From contig NZ_CP107931.1 in assembly GCF_036023875.1 (NCBI RefSeq), positions 992,001 through 1,056,000 on the forward strand: DNA of 64,000 nt. Reading direction: 5' to 3'. Below are positions 28,544 through 35,855 of the stretch, piece by piece. Within the stretch, counting starts at the first letter, position 1. Every line of letters starts with the position of its first letter. The notes beneath the pieces are model-generated. The model worked only from the letters and a program-made list of their open reading frames with translations, made no database searches and had not been told where the DNA came from. Source of the stretch: Mycobacterium sp. NBC_00419. GTDB taxonomy: Bacteria > Actinomycetota > Actinomycetes > Mycobacteriales > Mycobacteriaceae. The position numbers and the translations under genes are program-made.

Positions 28544-28570
28544 TGGTATTCCTTAGGTAGTGCACGAGAA

Positions 28571-28597
28571 CGGCCCCCAGCGCGATGCTGAGGGCCG
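28571..28597 (-). terminator. Hairpin between two phage-type genes
   Basis: CGGCCCCCAGC / GCTGAGGGCCG pairs with one mismatch around a 5-nt loop. On the minus strand it is followed by TTCTCGT. It may attenuate transcription from the 254-aa gene into the 141-aa gene. Confidence 0.45.
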
Positions 28598-28615
28598 CTC
28601 TACGGGGTTGGTGGG

Positions 28616-29380
28616 TCAGCGAAAGACTGCGGTGTCCTGGCGCGCGAGGTGAACTTCCAAGCGCGCCTTGGTTTCGGCGCATTCGGCCAGGGTGTTGATG
28701 CCGAACTCGATACCGCGTCGGGCAGCGGTGAATAGGACGGGATCAATCGCTGCCAGTGTCGGGTTCGCCGGTTTCTGTTGGGCCTCTTCGAGTTTGATGA
28801 GGTCGAGCAGAGTCTGGGGCCGAAGAATCCGGATCGCCGGATACCTCTCAGCGGCGGAGGAACCTGACAGCGGTCCGGTGCCGGCGACCCACACGCTGAT
28901 GCCGTTGAGGTACTGGGCCTCACGCTGGGCCACCTGGTAGCTGCCCACGGCCTCTGGGCCAGCGGACAGGAGGGTGTCTGAGCTGATGTCCTCAGGCAGG
29001 GCGGCGACGGCTTCGGCGTAGGCCTCGGCGTGGCGGTTGAACTCGGGGGTCAGCTGGTCGATGACATCGGCGACCGCTTGGCGACCGAGGCTGATGACGC
29101 TGCGGGCTGCGGTATCGACGGCGTAGGTCTTGGCTCTTTCGAGCACAGACAAGCCGCCGGCTGGCGCCTGGGCGAGTGCCAGCTCCTCGGCGAGCTGGCG
29201 GATCTTGTCCTCGGCGTTGGCTGGTGTGACTGCGGTGATGTCGAACACCGGCTGGTAGCCAACTTCGGTGTAGCGCAACGCCTCGTACACATCGATTGCC
29301 TTCGCTAGGTCGTTGGGCAGCGTGACGCCCAGGCTGGTCCAGCGGGTGACGGTGTCGGCGATAGAACTCAGATCGAACAT
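28616..29380 (-). CDS. Hypothetical helical protein, phage-element type
   Basis: The 254-residue product starts MFDLSSIADTVTRWTSLG. Predicted helices dominate; ANAEDKIRQLAEELALAQA and EFNRHAEAYAEAVAALPE look coiled-coil-like. There is no signal peptide or membrane segment, and no known catalytic motif. The ribosome site is AAGGA, rather distant (~11 nt). It resembles hypothetical proteins of mycobacteriophage non-structural regions in style, but I cannot name a family. Confidence 0.55.
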   Translation of the reverse strand: MFDLSSIADTVTRWTSLGVTLPNDLAKAIDVYEALRYTEVGYQPVFDITAVTPANAEDKIRQLAEELALAQAPAGGLSVLERAKTYAVDTAARSVISLGRQAVADVIDQLTPEFNRHAEAYAEAVAALPEDISSDTLLSAGPEAVGSYQVAQREAQYLNGISVWVAGTGPLSGSSAAERYPAIRILRPQTLLDLIKLEEAQQKPANPTLAAIDPVLFTAARRGIEFGINTLAECAETKARLEVHLARQDTAVFR

Positions 29381-29487
29381 TTGGTGGTGGTTTCCTTCGT
29401 GGTTGATTGCGCCTTGCCAATCAGGGCATGGTGACGCGGCCTGTACGGGCCGCTGACGGAACTTCGTTGCACTCGTGGGTAGTTGGG

Positions 29488-29736
29488 CTACCCCGGTGAG
29501 TAACTACTGGCGAGATCGGCAGCGAGCTGCTGCAGATCCACCGGTGGTTCGGAGCGGGTCACGACGACGCCGTGTGCTTCGAGCGCCAACGCAAGTTCCA
29601 GCGCGGCACGCTGGCGACTGCGGTAGCCGAGGTTCTTGGCCTGGCGGCATCGCTTGCACCAACCATCGGCGTCGCGATCATGCGCCGTGCGGATTTCGTG
29701 GCCGGCTGGGCAGAGTGCGGGGTTCGTGTTGTTCAC
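29488..29736 (-). CDS. Small Cys-rich (zinc finger-like) protein
   Basis: The 82-residue product starts at GTG (MNNTNPALCPAGHEIR). A four-ligand zinc motif is likely: LCPAGHE, then WCKRCRQAKN (C-x3-H ... C-x2-C), the pattern seen in phage HNH-adjacent DNA-binding proteins. The helical remainder is Ala/Leu-rich. GAGAGGAG directly abuts the GTG, an unusually tight ribosome site. It is a free-standing gene between a terminator and the 254-aa gene. Confidence 0.55.
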   Translation of the reverse strand: MNNTNPALCPAGHEIRTAHDRDADGWCKRCRQAKNLGYRSRQRAALELALALEAHGVVVTRSEPPVDLQQLAADLASSYSPG

Positions 29737-29779
29737 CTCCTCTCAGGTCTGTTCGAACAGGGAATCGGGCAAAATGAAA

Positions 29780-29807
29780 CCGCCCCAGCACATTGAGGCT
29801 GGGGCGG
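29780..29807 (-). terminator. Terminator closing the 33.1-29.9 kb coupled gene chain
   Basis: A perfect 10-bp stem CCGCCCCAGC / GCTGGGGCGG with an 8-nt loop is followed on the minus strand by TTTCATTTT. It lies 140 bp downstream of the last gene of the chain (stop at 29949). Confidence 0.75.
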
Positions 29808-29948
29808 GCGACTGGTCGACGTGCACAAGACAGACCCCGACCTGCCAGGAGGCGCAAGGGTCGGGGCCTGACTCGGAGTGCAGCAATCAACCGGATGAAG
29901 GCGGTCTTGCGCCCTCTACTGATTACGGAATACTTCGGCGGCAGGCTC

Positions 29949-30902
29949 CTAGGCCGCGTTGGACAACACCTTCTTGCCGTCGTGGGTCGATTCCGGTAGC
30001 GGCCCGCCGTCGGCGTTCACGCTGGCGATGCTGCCCACCGGATCGGGGTAACTGGTGGTCGATCCTGCACCTATCGGTACCGCACCCGCACGGAAGAACT
30101 TCAGCCAGGGATCAGCTGCCCAGAACGGCACCGTCCACGGCACCACCGCGCTCTTGGCTTCCCGCATGTCATGCCGCGCAGGGAAACGCTCTTGAGTGCT
30201 GGCAAGCCTGTGGGGGCGTTTGGCAGCAGTGACCGAAGCCCCTCGGTCGGCTGGTTCCGGTGGCGGCTGGTGACCGCTTCTGATCGCACGGGCGACCGCA
30301 CGCTGCCAACGGCCACGCTCGTTGTCGCGCAACCGAGTGCATTCAGCAGTGCAACACATTCTCGGCTGACCCTTGTTGCGCTCGTATCCGCTCACCACCA
30401 GGTGGCGCAGCGTGCACCCTGAACATTGGCAATCGACAAACTCGACATCGAACTCGCACCGGTACTTCGTTGCGGTGACCTTCGGCGTCGGCAGCTCGTC
30501 GCCGCAATACGCGCAATGCGTCCGCCGCGCCGTCTTCCACGGCCGGCTGCGCGGATCGCTGACGATGAATCCGTGCCCACCGTCGACAATCTCGCCCGCC
30601 GGATTCGTCTTCGGCTTCACCCTGACCGTGTCAACGATGTCCCCCTGCTCGAAGATCTCGAACGTCGCGGTCTTGCCGTTCGTGAGCTTCACCCTGGCGG
30701 TTCTGCCGCTGGTACCGACGCGCGTATCCTTCGGCCGCGCGTATACCGGATCGTCATCGCCGTCCGTGCCCATCGCAGGGCCGTGCTCAGATTCGAACGG
30801 ATTGCGGTCAGCATCCTGGAAATCCCGCCGTTCGTCCTCGCTCTCATCGCTGAGTTCGTCCACCAGGACTTCGCGCCACGGTTCGTGACTCTCCTTATCC
30901 AT
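29949..30902 (-). CDS. Hypothetical zinc-binding protein of the element's replication module
   Basis: The 317-residue product starts MDKESHEPWREVL, inside the last codons of the Rep-like gene (8-bp overlap). The N-terminal 60 residues are strongly acidic. A central Cys cluster is evident: HCAYCGDE, then VDCQCSGCTLRHL, then RMCCTAECTRLRDNERGRW, enough for two zinc sites. The C-terminal ~100 residues are low complexity. Function is unknown; the position right after a Rep-like protein suggests a DNA-replication or regulatory partner. Confidence 0.6.
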   Translation of the reverse strand: MDKESHEPWREVLVDELSDESEDERRDFQDADRNPFESEHGPAMGTDGDDDPVYARPKDTRVGTSGRTARVKLTNGKTATFEIFEQGDIVDTVRVKPKTNPAGEIVDGGHGFIVSDPRSRPWKTARRTHCAYCGDELPTPKVTATKYRCEFDVEFVDCQCSGCTLRHLVVSGYERNKGQPRMCCTAECTRLRDNERGRWQRAVARAIRSGHQPPPEPADRGASVTAAKRPHRLASTQERFPARHDMREAKSAVVPWTVPFWAADPWLKFFRAGAVPIGAGSTTSYPDPVGSIASVNADGGPLPESTHDGKKVLSNAA

Positions 30903-32031
30903 GTCCTGTGATGCCTTCCTGTGATTGGTGATTGGTATAGCTCGACGGGTAGGCGACTCGGTTCGCCTGCTGTCGTTGTTCGATGCGGTCGATCTGGTCG
31001 GCCAATGCGCCGGCACAACCCAACTCCTGCGCCAACGGTTCGACAGGCGGCTGGGCTGCTCGAAACCATCGCCGTGGCCGGCCTGCGATGGCCACGGCCA
31101 TGCAGTTGTCGAACAGCTTCGTCAGGGCGTTATCGACTGTGCGGCGTGACCATCCGGTTTCCGCTGCCAGCTCGTCGGCATACTTGCCGATGCGGTCGAC
31201 GGCGTCGTCCTCGAACACCGAGGCCGGATCGTCCACCGCGAACACGGCGCAGCCGGGATACTCTGGAAGCGCCGACCAGACCTGTCGTGCGCTCTGGCCC
31301 AGCCCGTTTCGCGACCAGAGATCGTGGACAGACAGGTCGATCACGCTGACGTTGTCTGCCAATTGGCAGAAAGACGTCAATGAGTATTTGCTGGTACTCC
31401 TTGACTTGTTTATGCCATTTGGTTGTCCCAGGTGGGAGTCCCCAGGACTCCCGGCATGCCAGTACAGGTTGATCCGGTACCTGCTCGTGGACCGGCTCGA
31501 AGGACGCCGGTCCGTTCGGTCTTCTTTGTCGAGAAGCCCGAGCTGGACGAGGGCGGTCAGCCCCTTGCCGACCACGTCGGGCGAAAGGCCCGGCGTGTGC
31601 TTCGCCAGTTCGTACCGCGACAGCGTCCGGGTGAAGCAGTTGCGATCCCGGCAGTAGCCGACGAACGCCAGCGCCACCGTCTGGTTACGCCGCCCCGCCC
31701 TGCCCGGCCAGGCGGCCGAACTGATCCGATCCTCAAGATCAGCCAGGGCATCGTCCAACTCGAACGGCTTGGACTGTGCTGACTTATCCCACGCACTCTC
31801 CAAGTGCTTGCCTTGCTCGGTCGCCGAATCGCTCGTGGAGCAGATGTACGAGGTCCACAGCGTGGACGCCTGCACCCAACGGTAGTAGTCGTCTTCGTCG
31901 CCGCCCTGGTTGCGAATCCGGTTGGCGATCGGCAACAACTCCCTGCCCACCCATGTGCCGTTCTGGTGTTCAGACCCCAGCAGCCGCAGCGTGGCCGCGT
32001 CGGGTTCGAATTCAAGTGCCAGTGCTGTCAC
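30895..32031 (-). CDS. Double winged-helix protein, Rep/initiator-like
   Basis: In this 378-residue product two winged-helix segments stand out: TLSRYELAKHTPGLSPDVVG with ALVQLGLLDKED (about 130-170), and YADELAAETGWSRRTVDNA with ALTKLFDNCMAV (about 285-320). The spacing of two wHTH domains in one chain is typical of plasmid and satellite replication initiators. No nickase or primase motif is visible, so a purely regulatory role remains possible. Its start overlaps the preceding gene by 4 nt (ATGA) and its end overlaps the next by 8 nt, so it is translated as part of a chain. Confidence 0.6.
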   Translation of the reverse strand: MTALALEFEPDAATLRLLGSEHQNGTWVGRELLPIANRIRNQGGDEDDYYRWVQASTLWTSYICSTSDSATEQGKHLESAWDKSAQSKPFELDDALADLEDRISSAAWPGRAGRRNQTVALAFVGYCRDRNCFTRTLSRYELAKHTPGLSPDVVGKGLTALVQLGLLDKEDRTDRRPSSRSTSRYRINLYWHAGSPGDSHLGQPNGINKSRSTSKYSLTSFCQLADNVSVIDLSVHDLWSRNGLGQSARQVWSALPEYPGCAVFAVDDPASVFEDDAVDRIGKYADELAAETGWSRRTVDNALTKLFDNCMAVAIAGRPRRWFRAAQPPVEPLAQELGCAGALADQIDRIEQRQQANRVAYPSSYTNHQSQEGITGHG

Positions 32032-32282
32032 TGGGCCGCTGCCAACCGGGCACCGTGCCAGGGCGATGAGATCGCCGTGCCGGCCAGCACGCCGTTTCGA
32101 ACCGCAGGCGGGACGTACACCGACATCTCGACCCGCCCGAACATCCAGTCGTCCCCATCGCGCACCAGCGGGCTCCGCAGCACCTCGACTCGCTCAGAAC
32201 CACCGATGGCAATCAGGAAGCACGGCTGCACGACCTCCAAGGGCAAGCAGGCGGTGTTACCCGCCTCCCCGATCCCCGTCAC
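32028..32282 (-). CDS. Small hypothetical protein in coupled chain
   Basis: The 84-residue product starts MTGIGEAGNTACLPLE. Beta-rich (FLIAIGGSERVEVLRSPLV; MFGRVEMSVYVP), with no known domain. It is joined to both neighbours by 4-nt ATGA overlaps, which is the main evidence that it is a gene. Confidence 0.55.
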   Translation of the reverse strand: MTGIGEAGNTACLPLEVVQPCFLIAIGGSERVEVLRSPLVRDGDDWMFGRVEMSVYVPPAVRNGVLAGTAISSPWHGARLAAAQ

Positions 32283-32557
32283 TGGTACGCCACTTCGAGG
32301 TCGGCTCCGTGGTCCATCCGCGCCCAGTACCGGAGGCCATCGAGCATTGCGGCGGAACCTGTGTGGGCAGCTGCTTCGCGGGCGCGCCTGCGCCCCTGGC
32401 GAACCCAGGCTTCTGGAAGCGCAGCAACGCCGGTTCCACGCCCTTGCGCGTGGTAGCTGATCCTCTCCGGTGCTACACCAAGCAGCAGCGACAAGGCTGC
32501 GGTGTCCAGCATTAGCTCACCATCGACATGCCGAACACTGATGACCGTCCTGCTCAT
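32279..32557 (-). CDS. Small HTH-like protein, candidate excisionase/regulator
   Basis: The 92-residue product starts MSRTVISVRHVDGELML with AAGGAAGG upstream. LDTAALSLLLGVAPERISYH has the spacing of a helix-turn-helix that opens many MerR/excisionase-type proteins, and the size fits. The remainder is basic (WVRQGRRRAREAAAH). It heads the run 32557 to 29949 of overlapping genes. An Xis or replication-control role is inference. Confidence 0.5.
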   Translation of the reverse strand: MSRTVISVRHVDGELMLDTAALSLLLGVAPERISYHAQGRGTGVAALPEAWVRQGRRRAREAAAHTGSAAMLDGLRYWARMDHGADLEVAYQ

Positions 32558-32618
32558 ATGTTGTTGCCTTCCTTGGCAGTTGAACTCTTGGGTGGCGCTG
32601 CCCCTAGTCGCCGCGCCG

Positions 32619-32942
32619 TCACAACGTCGCCAGCGCGTTCTCGTAGGCGTCCCGCAGCCCTGCCCGTAGATCGATCCCTTGCCGCTCTGCGACATCGAGC
32701 ACTGGGGCCAGGACGTGGCGCGTCATCATGGACAAGGCGCTGGCCGCGACGTACCCGAAGCTGTCGGGGCCGATCAGGTCCAACCACTGCGCTGCCACTG
32801 CGTCGGTCCGGTTGTCGTCACCCGCCGACTGCGCGAACGCGTACATCAGCAATGTGGCATTCGACTCGAGGTCATCGAGATTGATCTCACCCATCAGCTG
32901 ACCGCCGTCGCCGACGACCTGAACTGTCCTATGTCCACTCAT
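32619..32942 (-). CDS. Hypothetical small protein, early gene of the coupled chain
   Basis: The 107-residue product starts MSGHRTVQVVGDGGQLM; AGGAGG lies 7 nt upstream of the ATG, so the longer upstream frame is rejected. It has a short beta start, then an acidic helical body (DDLESNATLLMYAFAQSAGD). No family is recognised. Its start overlaps the stop of the preceding 69-aa frame by 4 nt. Confidence 0.6.
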   Translation of the reverse strand: MSGHRTVQVVGDGGQLMGEINLDDLESNATLLMYAFAQSAGDDNRTDAVAAQWLDLIGPDSFGYVAASALSMMTRHVLAPVLDVAERQGIDLRAGLRDAYENALATL

Positions 32943-33148
32943 TGCATTGCCTCCTGCGTAACTCGTGGCAGCTCTCCCGCTGCCGTGGGGTGGCCTGTTG
33001 ACCGTTCGTCGCGCACTACGTAGATGCCGTTGCTCCTGCGGGCTATCGCCGTCGCACATCCGCCGTAGTTGCGTGTGGCCGCTGCTGTCCCTCGTGGTCC
33101 GGCCTGCTGAGACTTGTGGCCCCAGCGGTTCCTCGCCTCCGTCGTCAT
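32939..33148 (-). CDS. Short basic protein, first gene after the divergent operator
   Basis: The 69-residue product starts MTTEARNRWGHKSQQ, basic and without a known domain. Support comes from its ATGA overlap with the next gene and its position as first reading frame after the operator region. No strong ribosome site is visible, so it could instead be leader sequence. Confidence 0.4.
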   Translation of the reverse strand: MTTEARNRWGHKSQQAGPRGTAAATRNYGGCATAIARRSNGIYVVRDERSTGHPTAAGELPRVTQEAMQ

Positions 33149-33166
33149 CTGCCCGACTTGATGAAG

Positions 33167-33221
33167 TATGCATCATGTCATCATGTTCATCAAGATAAAC
33201 ATGATGATGCTATGCATCATG
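33167..33221. promoter_or_regulatory. Operator array in the divergent control region of the element
   Basis: TATGCATCATG occurs at 33167-33177 and again at 33211-33221, 44 bp apart. The second copy is half of a perfect inverted repeat ATGATGC-TAT-GCATCAT (33204-33220). Related CATCATG/TTGATGACATG words lie between and just beyond (to 33256). The array separates the leftward gene chain from the rightward regulator, as in lysis-lysogeny or SaPI-type switches. Confidence 0.6.
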
Positions 33222-33240
33222 ATTAGTCGCCTCGGCGGGC

Positions 33241-33246
33241 TAAACT
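33241..33246 (+). promoter_or_regulatory. -10 box for a leaderless regulator transcript
   Basis: TAAACT ends 7 nt before ATG 33254 and there is no ribosome site. A TTGATGACATG word resembling the operator half-site overlaps the transcription start, so the product could be autoregulated. Confidence 0.5.
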
Positions 33247-33253
33247 TGATGAC

Positions 33254-33757
33254 ATGGAGAGAGTTACCGACATCGTGAAGCCATTTCGTGTCCAGCTCGT
33301 GCACGATGCGGACGACCGGCTTATCGGCGTCAACATCAGGGCCGGCGACGGCGCGGAGCTGGATCACGACATGGTCAGGGAGGCGACTAGATCGCTTCTT
33401 GATCACCTCAAGCGGGATCAACTGAGCGCGGTGAAAGATGCCCGGCACGAGCGTTCGGCCATGCTGGATTCACTAGCCGAGGCGTACCAAGCTGGTGTTA
33501 CGGATGAATACTTGGCGCGGCTAGCTGTCGCCTACGAGGAGCTGTCGGCTAACGGATACAACCGTGCCACGACCATACTGGCCAGTGCAATTGGCGGGGC
33601 TAATACGCTTCCTCGGCCAACAGTCCGCACGCACGTCAAGCGCGCTAGAGACGCGGGATTCCTGACGCAGACGACGCAAGGCAAAGGCGGTGGCCAGGCC
33701 ACTGACCAGGCGCGAGCACTGCTGGAGAAGCTGGCCGCAGGCAACACCGAGACTTGA
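33254..33757 (+). CDS. Predicted DNA-binding regulator of the element
   Basis: The 167-residue product starts MERVTDIVKPFRVQLVH. The N-terminal half has a beta hairpin (ADDRLIGVNIRAGDGAEL) and charged helices. The C-terminal half carries an HTH-like stretch, YNRATTILASAIGGANTL then RPTVRTHVKRARDAGFLTQ (about 105-145). It is transcribed alone, away from the leftward chain, from a control region full of repeats. It is the best candidate for the element's repressor or master regulator. There is no similarity to integrases or Cro-type repressors that I can name. Confidence 0.6.
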   Translation: MERVTDIVKPFRVQLVHDADDRLIGVNIRAGDGAELDHDMVREATRSLLDHLKRDQLSAVKDARHERSAMLDSLAEAYQAGVTDEYLARLAVAYEELSANGYNRATTILASAIGGANTLPRPTVRTHVKRARDAGFLTQTTQGKGGGQATDQARALLEKLAAGNTET

Positions 33758-33773
33758 CACCCACCGAGTGGGG

Positions 33774-34952
33774 CTAGACCGACTCGCCCACTTCGTCCTC
33801 CTGCGGGGGGGCAGCTAAAGCACCTCCGCTTTCGTACTGGCGGATCACTTGCCTGATCTGCTCAGCGGCCACGGTGTAGATGTCCACTACAGAAGCGATG
33901 TCACGGCGCGTTCCGTCTTTTCCGCCCTCGAAGGTGGTCACGAACTTGACGCTCTTGCCGTTCAGGTGCAAACGGATGATTGGCTTGCGGTTGTTGTTGT
34001 CCAACAGAACGGCGAAGTACGTCTTCCCATCGCGGTGATGGATACGTTCCGGTCCTACCTCTGACACCGCTATCGCGCGAACGATGTTGAAGCCTTCCAG
34101 TTCCTCATCGGTGGTCACCACGTCGGGGTCTGTCACTTCGGCTACGCCAACGGGCTCCGCGATTGACGCTTGCCCCGTAGGTGGCTGGGCCGGCGCAGAG
34201 GGTACGAGCTCAGTCGAGCGATTGGGGTCTGGCGCATCGTCACCCAAAGCCGTCTTCAACCTGCTGTTGACCTGGTCCCCCACATACTGGTTGAGCGCCT
34301 TTGCAACCAGCGGTCGGAACTGGTCAAGGATGCGTTGTGTAGTGCGCCCCTCGTAGATGCGGTTCACAAAGAACCGCACCCACTCCTCGGAGGGTTCTTT
34401 AACCTCCGCGGCGATGATTCGGCGGATACCGCCGATGTACTTGAGTTCCTCCGCGGCGCTGACCACGGAGTCGATGTCGAAAGATTCTTTCGAGAACTTC
34501 TGAATCTCGGGGACGAGCGTCCTGTCGATGTCGAGTAGATCGAAGATCAGGAATGGCTTTTCATCCATACGATTCGGTAGGTCGCCATCCGTATAGACGT
34601 GGTACTGCTGTCCGTTGGTCAATATCGCGATCCGGGCTGAGGTGACCGCGAAGTAGCGGAATAGCTGCGATGCGTAGCGGAGATCGAGTGTGTCGCCGAT
34701 TCTCTTGCACTCAATCAGAATCTGGACCTTGCCGTCCTTAAAGATCGCGTAGTCGACCTTCTCGCCCCTCTTGACGCCGACATCCGCGATGAACTCGGGC
34801 ACAACCTCCGAGGGATCGAACACGTCGTAACCGAGCACGTTCGAGATAAACGGCATGATGAACGCATTCTTGGTCGCCTCTTCGGTCTGCACCGAATCCT
34901 TGGCGTCACGGATCTTCCTAGCTAGTGCCGCGAGCCCGTCTGAAAAAGCCAT
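33774..34952 (-). CDS. Orphan HsdR-N-type restriction-endonuclease-like protein
   Basis: The 392-residue product starts MAFSDGLAALARKIRD; GGAGG lies 8 nt upstream, so the longer frame to 35003 is rejected. The N-terminal domain matches the type I restriction R-subunit nuclease (HSDR_N_2 style): ATKNAFIMPFISNVLGYDVF, then VDYAIFKDGKVQILIECKRIG (Asp...Glu-x-Lys) and YFAVTSARIAILTNGQQYHVYTD. There is no helicase domain and no HsdM or HsdS nearby. The C-terminal ~100 residues form a separate domain (YFAVLLDNNNRKPIIRLHLNG). It is probably a lysogen-expressed nuclease used in phage defence. It converges with the regulator at 33254-33757 and is divergent from the DUF2510 gene. Confidence 0.75.
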   Translation of the reverse strand: MAFSDGLAALARKIRDAKDSVQTEEATKNAFIMPFISNVLGYDVFDPSEVVPEFIADVGVKRGEKVDYAIFKDGKVQILIECKRIGDTLDLRYASQLFRYFAVTSARIAILTNGQQYHVYTDGDLPNRMDEKPFLIFDLLDIDRTLVPEIQKFSKESFDIDSVVSAAEELKYIGGIRRIIAAEVKEPSEEWVRFFVNRIYEGRTTQRILDQFRPLVAKALNQYVGDQVNSRLKTALGDDAPDPNRSTELVPSAPAQPPTGQASIAEPVGVAEVTDPDVVTTDEELEGFNIVRAIAVSEVGPERIHHRDGKTYFAVLLDNNNRKPIIRLHLNGKSVKFVTTFEGGKDGTRRDIASVVDIYTVAAEQIRQVIRQYESGGALAAPPQEDEVGESV

Positions 34953-35120
34953 CCCCGAAGCCTCCAACGCGATGTCGTACGAACCAGCTAATCCATGTTG
35001 CAAAGAACCCTAGATGAACGGGGTGACATTCCACTTGATGATGGAGCGGAAAAATGTCGACCGAAGCGAGAACGCCCCGGTAACCCCTCGCCATCATCGC
35101 GCCTTTCGAGACCCTGTAGT

Positions 35121-35152
35121 TATGCTGTCGACGAGCTGTGAGCGGCACAGCT
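35121..35152 (+). promoter_or_regulatory. Promoter and inverted repeat upstream of the DUF2510 gene
   Basis: TATGCT (35121-35126) is a good -10. It is followed by AGCTGTG-AGCGG-CACAGCT (35134-35152), a perfect 7-bp inverted repeat that would fall in the 5' leader, either as operator or RNA hairpin. The 219-bp gap also must hold the promoter of the divergent nuclease gene. Confidence 0.5.
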
Positions 35153-35171
35153 AACAGAGATTGGGGGTTTC

Positions 35172-35855
35172 ATGACGCAGCCAGCACCGGGTTGGTTTCC
35201 CGATCCCGCTGATCCGAGCCGCCAGCGCTACTTCGACGGCACAGCTTGGACGCAGAATTACGCCCCGTTCGGGCCACCAGCACCACTCCCCGCCCCAGTG
35301 GCCAAGCCCAAATCCAACGCTGGAAAGACGGCCGTCGCTGTTGGCGGCGGACTGTTAGTACTGCTGGCGGTTGGCAGCGCCATCGGGGACAACGACAAGA
35401 AGTCCACCGCGACGGGCTCGAGCACGTCTTCCACCGCCAGGGCGTACAGCACCCAGGCTGCCGACTCATCCGGCCCCTCGGTAGCGCCGGCTGGCAGCTC
35501 AGTCCGTGACGGCAAGTTCGAGTTCAGGGTGATCGGCACATCGAGGGGCGGTACCTCGATGGAGGACACCTTCGGCACCGAACACGCCAAGGGCGAGTTC
35601 TTCGTAGTCCAACTCCAGGTGACCAACATCGGTGATGACGCCCGGAGCTTCTCGGCCACCAACCAGAAGCTGATCATCAACGGCAACGAGTACAAGGCCA
35701 CCAGTTTCCTGAACGACAGCTCCTGGAGCGATGACATCAACCCCGGTCTGGGAACGACTGGCAGGGTCGTATTCGACATCCCGAAGGGAGCGGTTCCTAC
35801 CGAGATCGAGGTCCATGACTCGATGTTCTCGGGCGGGGCGTTGCTCGCCCTCTAA
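35172..35855 (+). CDS. DUF2510-TM-DUF4352 protein (lysogeny-type membrane protein)
   Basis: The 227-residue product has an N-terminal DUF2510 motif, PGWFPDPADPSRQRYFDGTA (residues 6-25). Next come a Pro linker, one transmembrane helix (TAVAVGGGLLVLLAVGSAIG, about 52-71) and a Ser/Thr-rich spacer. The outer Ig-like DUF4352 domain follows (EFFVVQLQVTNIGDDARSF; QKLIINGNEYKA; GRVVFDIPKGAVP). The combination is common in actinobacterial chromosomes and in mycobacterial prophages near the integrase/immunity region. The ribosome site GGGGG supports ATG 35172. Its stop overlaps the convergent int stop by 4 bp. Confidence 0.85.
   Translation: MTQPAPGWFPDPADPSRQRYFDGTAWTQNYAPFGPPAPLPAPVAKPKSNAGKTAVAVGGGLLVLLAVGSAIGDNDKKSTATGSSTSSTARAYSTQAADSSGPSVAPAGSSVRDGKFEFRVIGTSRGGTSMEDTFGTEHAKGEFFVVQLQVTNIGDDARSFSATNQKLIINGNEYKATSFLNDSSWSDDINPGLGTTGRVVFDIPKGAVPTEIEVHDSMFSGGALLAL

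Noticed and set aside
27983..28591. 202-aa plus-strand frame
   Set aside because: It is antisense to the 141-aa minus-strand gene, which has a good ribosome site and helical sequence; the plus frame lacks start signals.
30373..30911. Two plus-strand frames of 160-171 aa
   Set aside because: They are antisense shadows of the coupled minus-strand genes at 29949-32031.
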